Source: Gammaproteobacteria bacterium (GTDB lineage Bacteria; Pseudomonadota; Gammaproteobacteria; PS1; Pseudothioglobaceae). Taken from it: 5,069 nt of DNA. The notes below the pieces were generated by a model. That model was not told where the DNA came from. It searched no databases and saw nothing but the letters and a program-made list of their open reading frames with translations. Numbering within the stretch: position 1 is the first letter of the stretch; the number at the start of each line of letters is the position of its first letter. Shown one piece after another: positions 1 through 5,069 of the stretch. The stretch covers positions 1-5,069 of the forward strand of contig JAJRPY010000156.1 in NCBI GenBank assembly GCA_024280535.1, written 5' to 3'. The position numbers and the translations under genes were made by a program.

Positions 1-92
1 AAAAATAATCTTTTTTTTGCTATTTTTAATGGCTAAACAAGACCACTTCTCTCCTTTTTTATCTACCAAACTCTCCTATTAAAGTATTTTGT

Positions 93-101
93 TGTTATAC
101 T
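93..101 (+). promoter_or_regulatory. mreB: Probable extended -10 promoter of mreB
   Basis: The bases TGT followed by TATACT match the extended -10 consensus (TGn then TATAAT with one mismatch). No good -35 hexamer lies 16-18 bases upstream, which is typical of extended -10 promoters. Transcription would begin near position 108 and leave a leader of about 28 bases before the mreB ATG. The surrounding DNA is very AT-rich, so chance matches are expected. This is a pattern match without experimental support. Confidence 0.4.
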
Positions 102-123
102 ATTTCTTATTTGTCAACAAAAC

Positions 124-129
124 TATAAA
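124..129 (+). promoter_or_regulatory. mreB: Second -10-like box, immediately before mreB
   Basis: TATAAA ends six bases before the mreB ATG. If used, the transcript would begin at or next to the start codon and be leaderless. There is no recognisable -35 element at the right distance, and TATAAA is common by chance in such AT-rich DNA. It is listed because mreB lacks a Shine-Dalgarno sequence, which a leaderless mRNA would explain. Confidence 0.18.
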
Positions 130-135
130 AACTAC

Positions 136-1167
136 ATGCTTGGATTATTCAAATCACCGAGAATCTCTATTGATTTAGGCACGGTCAACACCCTTATTTA
201 CTTTAACAATAAATTAGCACTTGATGAGCCTTCTGTCGTGGCAGTACGAGATACACCAGGATCTAGAGAAAAAACAGTTATTGCCGTTGGCAAAGAAGCC
301 AAATTAATGTTGGGCAGAACACCTGGCTCTATTGAAGCCATCCGCCCTATGAAAGACGGCGTTATTGCTGACTTTTCAATCACCAAAAACATGCTACAAC
401 ATTTTATCAAGCAAGTATTACACAGTGGTTTTTTTACCCCTTCGCCTTATGTGCTGATTTGCGTGCCTTATGGTGCCACTCAAGTAGAACGCCGCGCAAT
501 TAAAGAAAGTGCCGTTGAAGCAGGCGCAAAAGATGTATTTTTAATTGACGAACCTATTGCCGCAGCACTTGGCGCTGGTATGGACATCAGCCAATCCTCT
601 GGGTGCATGGTGATTGATATCGGTGGTGGCACCTCAGAAATTGCTATTATGTCGCTAAATGGAGTGGTTTATGCAGATTCCTTAAGAGTTGCTGGCGATG
701 CCTTTAATGAGGAGATTGTTAAATTAGTGCGCGCCAAACATAAGATTATTATTGGCGAAAATACTGCGGAAAAAATCAAAGAAGAAATTGGCTCGGCGTT
801 TAAAACAAGCACTGTCAAACAAAGAACTTACGTTGGCAGAGGCATTGCCTCAGGCTTGCCTGAAAAATTTATCATGACCAATATTCAAGTATTAGAAGCA
901 CTCACCATTCCACTAAATGCCTTGATAAGCGCAATAAGAGTCGCATTAGAAAAAACACCGCCCGAATTATCCTCAGACATTGCCGAAAATGGGGTGATGC
1001 TTACTGGTGGCGGCGCATTGCTTAGTGGCTTAGATTTACTGATTAAGGATAAAACCAACCTTGATGTTCATGTGGCTGAAAATCCATTAGGCTGTGTTGC
1101 GCGAGGCGGCTCTATTGCGCTAGATTTAATCAACAAACAACATATGGCGTTTTTATCTGCTGAATAA
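136..1167 (+). CDS. mreB: Rod shape-determining protein MreB (bacterial actin homologue)
   Basis: MreB is an ATP-dependent actin-like protein that forms membrane-bound filaments and guides the elongasome (in known systems MreC, MreD, RodZ, RodA and PBP2) during side-wall peptidoglycan synthesis. The 343-residue product is close in length to E. coli MreB, and similarity is visible along its whole length. Visible motifs are phosphate-1 'IDLGTVNTLIY' (12-22), 'GRTPGSIEAIRPMKDGVIADF' split over 60-80, 'VPYGATQVERRAIKESA' (110-126), 'DEPIAAALGAG' (138-148, with the probable catalytic Glu at 139), phosphate-2 'DIGGGTSE' (161-168) and the adenosine motif 'LTGGGALLSGLD' (289-300). The end, 'CVARGGSIALDLI', is typical. 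ATG 136 is the only sensible start: it sits nine residues before the conserved 'SIDLG', and no ATG, GTG or TTG lies in frame just upstream. No Shine-Dalgarno is visible. The N-terminal membrane-binding segment (MLGLFK) is shorter than in E. coli. No mreC or mreD follows, so here the gene appears monocistronic. Confidence 0.97.
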   Translation: MLGLFKSPRISIDLGTVNTLIYFNNKLALDEPSVVAVRDTPGSREKTVIAVGKEAKLMLGRTPGSIEAIRPMKDGVIADFSITKNMLQHFIKQVLHSGFFTPSPYVLICVPYGATQVERRAIKESAVEAGAKDVFLIDEPIAAALGAGMDISQSSGCMVIDIGGGTSEIAIMSLNGVVYADSLRVAGDAFNEEIVKLVRAKHKIIIGENTAEKIKEEIGSAFKTSTVKQRTYVGRGIASGLPEKFIMTNIQVLEALTIPLNALISAIRVALEKTPPELSSDIAENGVMLTGGGALLSGLDLLIKDKTNLDVHVAENPLGCVARGGSIALDLINKQHMAFLSAE

Positions 1168-1210
1168 AACACGATTCAACGGGTTTTTATTAGAACTATT
1201 TAACTTGATA

Positions 1211-1266
1211 AACCCTACTTTAGTCCTCCTAGAGGATTGCTGTGTAGCGCTGACCCTGCTAGGGTT
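1211..1266. repeat. Cluster of short inverted repeats between convergent mreB and ygiQ
   Basis: The 172-base gap between the two convergent stop codons holds no gene. It does contain several nested hairpins. An outer pair AACCCTA (1211-1217) and TAGGGTT (1260-1266) encloses TCCTC/GAGGA (1224-1228 with 1232-1236, loop CTA). A third stem, ACCCT/AGGGT (1253-1257 with 1261-1265, loop GCT), competes with the outer pair for the same AGGGT bases. No clear T-run follows on either strand, so this is not a canonical intrinsic terminator. It could be a weak bidirectional transcription barrier, a small structured RNA, or chance folding. Confidence 0.35.
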
Positions 1267-1285
1267 GGGTTTAAGAAAATCACCC

Positions 1286-1312
1286 ATTGAACAAAAATTG
1301 AATTTTGTTAAT
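1286..1312 (-). terminator. AT-rich hairpin downstream of ygiQ, possible weak terminator
   Basis: AACAAAA (1290-1296) pairs with TTTTGTT (1303-1309) around a six-base loop. The stem extends by ATT/AAT (1286-1288 with 1310-1312) if G1289 is bulged. Read leftward, it begins 27 bases beyond the ygiQ stop codon, a natural place for transcription to end. It has almost no G-C pairs and no strong T-run beyond it, so intrinsic termination here is only a possibility. Confidence 0.22.
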
Positions 1313-1339
1313 CATCCCTATTTATGCAAAGGTCTCAAC

Positions 1340-3499
1340 TTAACGCTTGGGTTTCTTTTTAACGGCAATGCGATGATGAAAATCATGGTTTTTGTGACGC
1401 GATTTGGCAAATTTTGGTGCCTTATTCACCCTAAAATAAGGCACCAAACACCCTTCCCCATTGCCAATCAAATCGGCACGCCCCATCTTGGTTAATGCTT
1501 TTCTCAATATATCCCAATTATCAGCATCATGGTAACGCAAAAAAGCTTTGTGTAATTTGCGCTGTTGCCCGCTACGAGGCGTTTTAACCGATTCTGAATT
1601 GCGCGTAATTTTCTTTAGCGGATTTAATTCACTGTGATACATAGCCGAGGCAATGGCCAGTGGTGTTGGGATAAACGCCTGCACCTGATCAGGCTTAAAA
1701 TTATTTTTCTTCAGCCATAATGCCAAATTTAACATATCCTCATCACTGGTACCTGGGTGAGAAGAAATAAAATAAGGAATTAAATATTGCTCTTTTCCTG
1801 CCTGCTTGGAATAGCGATCAAACAATGCTTTAAAGCGTTGGTATGAGCCAATACCAGGTTTCATCATTTTTGACAAAGTATTATCTTCAGTATGCTCTGG
1901 GGCAATTTTCAAGCGCCCACCCACATGATGCGTCACCAATTCTTTAATATACTCAGGGTCTCGAATAGCAAGGTCATAACGCAGCCCCGAGGCAATAAAA
2001 ATACGCTTAATGCCTTTCAAATGGCGCGCCCGTCGATACAATTTGGTAAGCGGCTGATGATCCGTCCCCAAATTTGGGCAAATATCAGGATAAACACAAG
2101 TGAGGCGACGGCAAGCAGATTCTATTGCCGGATCCTTACATTGCAAACGATACATATTAGCCGTCGGGCCGCCCAAATCAGATATATTGCCCTTAAATGC
2201 TTGATCCGTATCGCGAATGGTTTCAATTTCACGAATAACCGAATCTTCAGATCGACTCTGAATAATACGCCCTTCATGCTCGGTAATAGAACAAAACGTG
2301 CAACCGCCAAAACAACCACGCATAATATTCACCGAATGTCGAATCATCTCAAACGCCGGAATATTCAATTGACCATAAACAGGGTGTGGCTTACGCGTAT
2401 AAGGCAGCTCAAACACACCATCAAACTCTTCCATTGATAAGGGAATAGGGGGCGGATTAAGCCAAACATCCCGCTCACCATGGCGCTGCACCAACGATCG
2501 CGCATTGCCCGGATTGGTCTCTAAATGAAAAACACGTGAGGTATGCGCATACAAATAACGATCGGTTGCCACTTGCTCAAAAGAAGGCAGGCGAATGACT
2601 GTATTGTCTCGATTTAACCCCTTGCTGCGATGATTAAAATCAATCACCTGAGCTGCCCCTTGATTAGGGTCAATGGTGCCAGACTTGGGTGGATTATTTT
2701 GATCAGCACAACCTTGTTTGTCTTTGGCAGAAGTATCCGCATACGGGTCTGCTTGTGGATGGGTGAGGCTTTTATCGGTATCAATAGTGCTTGAATCTAG
2801 CAGCGTCCAACCTTCAGGAATGCCTTGGCGCATATACGCCGTACCCCGAATATCAGTCATTTGCTTAATCTGTTCACCCGCTGCCATTCGATGGGCAACC
2901 TCAACCACTGCACGTTCAGCATTGCCAAATAGTAATAAATCGGCCTTAGAATCAGGCAGAATAGAACGACGAATTGTTTGCGACCAATGGTCATACTGGG
3001 CAATGCGCCTCAAACTGGCCTCAATACCGCCAATAATAACGGGAACACCCTTATACGCCTCCTTAGCACGCTGCGTGTAAACAGTAGTGGCGCGATCAGG
3101 ACGTTTTCCTGCCACGGCACCTGCGGTATAAGCATCATCAGAACGGGGCTTTTTTTCAGCCGTATAATGGTTCACCATCGAATCCATATTACCTGACGCT
3201 ATGGCAAAAAATAAACCCGGCTTGCCCAATTGGCGAAACTCATCCGCAGAATGCCAATCAGGCTGAGAGATAATCCCCACGCGAAACCCTTGAGACTCCA
3301 ATAAACGGCCAATAATTGCCATACCAAAACTTGGATGATCAACATAAGCATCGCCTGTGACAATAATAATATCACAACAATCCCAGCCCAATTCCTCCAT
3401 TTCCTTGCGAGACATGGGCAACAATGGCGCCGGCACCAGTCCTTGTTTGTGCGGCCAAAATTTTGGGTATGAATAGAGATTTTTAGGCGTTGGCAACAT
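1340..3499 (-). CDS. ygiQ: YgiQ family radical SAM protein (UPF0313)
   Basis: This 719-residue protein aligns by eye over its whole length with the YgiQ family (about 700-740 residues), whose substrate and reaction are not established as far as I know. It has three parts. The N-terminal YgiQ-type domain includes '[20 protein letters not shown]' (47-66), '[14 protein letters not shown]' and '[13 protein letters not shown]' (153-165). The radical SAM core carries '[18 protein letters not shown]' (394-411), with Cys396, Cys400 and Cys403 in the CxxxCxxC arrangement that binds the SAM-cleaving [4Fe-4S] cluster, then '[10 protein letters not shown]' (441-450), 'ASGLRYDLA' and 'KIAPEHTED'. The C-terminal domain (DUF3362 type) includes '[16 protein letters not shown]' and '[10 protein letters not shown]' (672-681). 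A second cysteine group (454, 463, 468, 474) and a variable polar linker (about 240-297) are also present; the last 25 or so residues form a basic tail. The ATG start is supported by family-like N-terminal residues leading to '[18 protein letters not shown]'. There is no Shine-Dalgarno. It lies 39 bases after the helicase-nuclease gene on the same strand. Confidence 0.96.
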   Translation of the reverse strand: MLPTPKNLYSYPKFWPHKQGLVPAPLLPMSRKEMEELGWDCCDIIIVTGDAYVDHPSFGMAIIGRLLESQGFRVGIISQPDWHSADEFRQLGKPGLFFAIASGNMDSMVNHYTAEKKPRSDDAYTAGAVAGKRPDRATTVYTQRAKEAYKGVPVIIGGIEASLRRIAQYDHWSQTIRRSILPDSKADLLLFGNAERAVVEVAHRMAAGEQIKQMTDIRGTAYMRQGIPEGWTLLDSSTIDTDKSLTHPQADPYADTSAKDKQGCADQNNPPKSGTIDPNQGAAQVIDFNHRSKGLNRDNTVIRLPSFEQVATDRYLYAHTSRVFHLETNPGNARSLVQRHGERDVWLNPPPIPLSMEEFDGVFELPYTRKPHPVYGQLNIPAFEMIRHSVNIMRGCFGGCTFCSITEHEGRIIQSRSEDSVIREIETIRDTDQAFKGNISDLGGPTANMYRLQCKDPAIESACRRLTCVYPDICPNLGTDHQPLTKLYRRARHLKGIKRIFIASGLRYDLAIRDPEYIKELVTHHVGGRLKIAPEHTEDNTLSKMMKPGIGSYQRFKALFDRYSKQAGKEQYLIPYFISSHPGTSDEDMLNLALWLKKNNFKPDQVQAFIPTPLAIASAMYHSELNPLKKITRNSESVKTPRSGQQRKLHKAFLRYHDADNWDILRKALTKMGRADLIGNGEGCLVPYFRVNKAPKFAKSRHKNHDFHHRIAVKKKPKR
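1413..1448. repeat. Perfect 14-bp inverted repeat inside the 3' end of ygiQ
   Basis: TTTGGTGCCTTATT (1413-1426) is the exact reverse complement of AATAAGGCACCAAA (1435-1448), separated by the eight bases 1427-1434. It covers codons 684-696 of ygiQ, just after the last well-conserved family motif, and ends about 70 bases before the stop codon. The transcript should fold into a stable stem-loop. No T-run follows on either strand, so it is not a standard intrinsic terminator. It could be a protective 3' RNA structure, a site for a palindrome-binding protein, or a small inserted repeat that was translated into the tail. Confidence 0.8.
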
Positions 3500-3506
3500 A
3501 TGTTAA

Positions 3507-3512
3507 AGTATA
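3507..3512 (-). promoter_or_regulatory. ygiQ: -10-like box just upstream of ygiQ
   Basis: On the minus strand TATACT lies seven bases before the ygiQ ATG. It has the same hexamer as the box upstream of mreB. No convincing -35 hexamer is found 16-18 bases upstream. Initiation here would give a transcript beginning at or within a base or two of the ATG, consistent with the lack of a Shine-Dalgarno. A small inverted repeat, AATGC/GCATT (3517-3521 with 3529-3533), lies where a -35 region would be. ygiQ may equally be read from the upstream helicase gene. Confidence 0.3.
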
Positions 3513-3538
3513 CAGCAATGCGTGTCTTGCATTATTCG

Positions 3539-5069
3539 CTAGACTGGTATTTCAATCAACTGACTCACTGCCGGACAATAAAGCGCGCACCGAATGTCGT
3601 TATCATAAACATCAGACAACACCTTTTTATAAAAATCAAGCTGTTTAGTGTGCTTGCGCTGCTGGCGTTTGGCATACATTGCATCGGTTTCATTAGCCAA
3701 TCTATCGGCAGTTTTAAAATCAACCACCCATAAAATATCCGCCTCAATAAACAGTCGATCGATAATAACACTCTTGCCTTGATAGCTAAATTCAGCCTCA
3801 ACTTGAGTGGATTGGCGCTGCTTAAAAAGCCAATCAAACTGAGGGTCTTGTCGGGTGTTGTTCAATAATTGCACAATATAATCCCGAGCGGCGGCCAAAT
3901 TTTCCTGAGCAAATCCAAGCTCTAACAAACGCACCTCAATCACGGCAGCATCCAACTCAAACGAACCCAATTCTAAACATTGATGCACAAAAGTACCCAG
4001 CAGACTTTTATAGCCTTGATCAACACTATTGTTAAGCTCAACCACCTCATGCGCTTCAATGGCCACGGAATTTGCATGGAGCATGGTTTGATAGCGCATT
4101 AATTTTGGTGCCTCAACAAAATCTGGCTCTGCTTCTTTAACTTCCTCCTCTAGCGCTTCAAATTGAGATTGTAAAGCAGGCTCAAGTAATTTTAAAAATG
4201 TGTTTTCACTCACCTTACCTGTTTTACTCAGCGTTGCCAGCAAATGAATATTAGATTTAGCACGCGTCATAGCCACATATAGCAACCTCATACTCTCAAA
4301 ATGACCCTGCTTCGACGCCACCTCTTGTAAATAACAATAAGTACGGCTCGGTTTTGTTTGTTGATAGGATTTAATAGGTGCCAATAATAACGACTGATTG
4401 GCAAATTCCTGCAACTGAATAATCGCTGCTTGATTAGCCCGAGGCGCCCTACCCAAACCAGGAATAATCACCACATCAAACTCCAAACCTTTGGCCTGAT
4501 GGATGGTCATTATCTTAATATTGCTGCTAACACTAGGCGCATACAGTTCATCAAGTTGTTGATTAATACTATTAATATTCAGCTGACCCAACGCCTCACA
4601 CTCATGCACCACGCTCAAAAATTGGCGCTTAATCATACTATTGTGTTCAGCCAAAGACGACTGCGGACATAATTGCTCAATGGCAAATTCTAGTAATTGT
4701 ACAAAACCAAATCTTGCATTATTGTCCATAATGGTTGCCAAACTTGCATAGAGGCTTTGCGCTCTTTTTGCACCTTCTATGGTCAAACTTTCTAATACGT
4801 CAGACGTGCGAATTAATTCAACGATAACTTTGTCCGAATGCTCGGATAATTGCAAAATATCCTCTAATGGCAAGCCACACCAAGGCGCTCTAAGAATTGC
4901 CAGCCAGGCTAATTTATCACCAAAATCCAGCAAAGCGCGCGTCAAACTGAGCAAATCACGCGCAAACGACTCTTGATTAAGTGGCGCTGTTTTGAGTGCC
5001 TCAAACACAATGCCTGCTGTTTTTAGCCTAGGCACAATTTCAGCTAGATGTGAGCGGTTTCTAACCAAT
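3539..5069 (-). CDS. RecB/AddA-like UvrD-family helicase-nuclease, C-terminal half (5' end outside window)
   Basis: This is the 3' part of a large gene that runs off the right edge; the reading frame is open to the last base. The visible 509 residues begin inside helicase motif IV ('LVRNRSHL', first codon TTG at 5068-5066, an internal Leu rather than a start). Next come 'LAWLAILRAPWCGLPLEDI' (53-71), motif V 'TIHQAKGLEFD' (188-198) and motif VI 'LLYVAMTRAK' (262-271) with the arginine finger, all typical of superfamily 1A helicases. The C-terminus is a RecB-type PD-(D/E)XK nuclease that looks intact: 'GTFVHQCLE' (His362), an upstream Glu (424), 'IIDRLF' (Asp437), 'VVDFKT' (Asp450 and Lys452) and 'KQLDFYKKVL' (Gln476, Tyr480). 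Such proteins unwind and resect double-strand DNA ends for recombinational repair. Related proteobacterial proteins are about twice this length, so roughly half, including the Walker A and B motifs, is missing here. The family usually pairs with an AddB-like partner. AddA-like is more likely than true RecB because of the 'LRAPWCGL' region. The stop is TAG. Confidence 0.92.
   Translation of the reverse strand, partial: LVRNRSHLAEIVPRLKTAGIVFEALKTAPLNQESFARDLLSLTRALLDFGDKLAWLAILRAPWCGLPLEDILQLSEHSDKVIVELIRTSDVLESLTIEGAKRAQSLYASLATIMDNNARFGFVQLLEFAIEQLCPQSSLAEHNSMIKRQFLSVVHECEALGQLNINSINQQLDELYAPSVSSNIKIMTIHQAKGLEFDVVIIPGLGRAPRANQAAIIQLQEFANQSLLLAPIKSYQQTKPSRTYCYLQEVASKQGHFESMRLLYVAMTRAKSNIHLLATLSKTGKVSENTFLKLLEPALQSQFEALEEEVKEAEPDFVEAPKLMRYQTMLHANSVAIEAHEVVELNNSVDQGYKSLLGTFVHQCLELGSFELDAAVIEVRLLELGFAQENLAAARDYIVQLLNNTRQDPQFDWLFKQRQSTQVEAEFSYQGKSVIIDRLFIEADILWVVDFKTADRLANETDAMYAKRQQRKHTKQLDFYKKVLSDVYDNDIRCALYCPAVSQLIEIPV

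Noticed and set aside
1..76. Minus-strand AGGAG-like sites (around 50-55 and 71-76) before GTG and TTG codons, which could start a divergent gene
   Set aside because: The GTG frame stops after six codons. The TTG frame stays open to the edge, but its SD spacing is only three bases and the residues do not resemble gatC, which sits divergent to mreB in some relatives.
2..82. Open plus-strand frame from the left edge to TAA at 80-82, with an internal ATG at 29
   Set aside because: Only 27 codons are visible, the encoded residues match nothing I recognise, and no Shine-Dalgarno precedes the ATG. It could be the tail of an upstream gene but cannot be told from chance.
429..435. Run of seven T in mreB (and seven T at 3150-3156 in ygiQ) as possible phase-variation tracts
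   Set aside because: Such runs are expected in AT-rich DNA, both encode conserved or acceptable residues in frame, and neither gene is a usual phase-variable type.
1161..1188. Possible mreB terminator: TGAAT/ATTCA stem followed by GGGTTTTTATT
   Set aside because: The stem is only five mostly A-T pairs with an eight-base loop and does not abut the T-run, so it would be unlikely to stop RNA polymerase.
1205..1495. Plus-strand 96-codon open frame over the intergenic region and the ygiQ end
   Set aside because: It overlaps the well-supported ygiQ coding end on the opposite strand, has no family-like residues and no ribosome binding site.
1892..2437. Plus-strand 181-codon open frame
   Set aside because: It lies entirely antisense to the radical SAM core of ygiQ, which is clearly the real coding strand; its composition is that of a shadow frame.
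4110..4122. AATTTTGGTGCCT shared with 1410-1422, near the ygiQ hairpin
   Set aside because: Both copies encode the residues Ala-Pro-Lys on the minus strand, and only the first is part of an inverted repeat, so this is probably coding coincidence rather than a dispersed repeat.
1..5069. Search for CRISPR arrays, transposases, integrases, toxin-antitoxin or defence islands, tRNAs
   Set aside because: No regularly spaced repeats, recombinase motifs, tRNA-like folds or short paired genes were seen. The helicase-nuclease looks like a housekeeping repair enzyme rather than a defence gene.

Overview
The window looks like ordinary chromosomal DNA from an AT-rich gammaproteobacterium. The MreB resembles enterobacterial MreB, the YgiQ-type radical SAM protein is very close to the form found in Pseudomonas and relatives, and the RecB/AddA-like protein carries the 'LRAPWCGL' signature of the proteobacterial UvrD/nuclease family. 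The AT-rich base composition, compact layout and a lone mreB would fit a sulfur-oxidiser or symbiont lineage of the SUP05/Thioglobus kind. That placement is a guess from general knowledge, not something the sequence proves.

Layout. Positions 1-135 are an AT-rich upstream region with no convincing gene and one good extended -10 box at 93-101. A complete mreB runs rightward from 136 to 1167. Positions 1168-1339 are a 172-base convergent intergenic region with several small inverted repeats and no gene. A complete ygiQ-family gene runs leftward from 3499 to 1340. After a 39-base gap, the 3' half of a large helicase-nuclease gene runs leftward from the right edge to 3539; its 5' half, with the ATPase motifs I-III, lies outside the window.

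How the genes relate. The helicase-nuclease (DNA double-strand-end processing) and ygiQ (radical SAM enzyme of unknown substrate) lie in the same direction and may share a transcript, although ygiQ also has its own -10-like box. mreB (cell-shape actin homologue) is convergent to them and is not followed by mreC/mreD. No functional link between the three genes is visible.

The most notable signals are a perfect 14-base-pair hairpin inside the 3' end of ygiQ, the absence of mreCD behind mreB, a four-cysteine cluster in YgiQ additional to its radical SAM cluster, and -10-like boxes so close to the mreB and ygiQ start codons that leaderless transcripts are possible. I found no CRISPR array, transposase, tRNA, rRNA, toxin-antitoxin pair or phage gene, and no evidence of a new multi-gene system.
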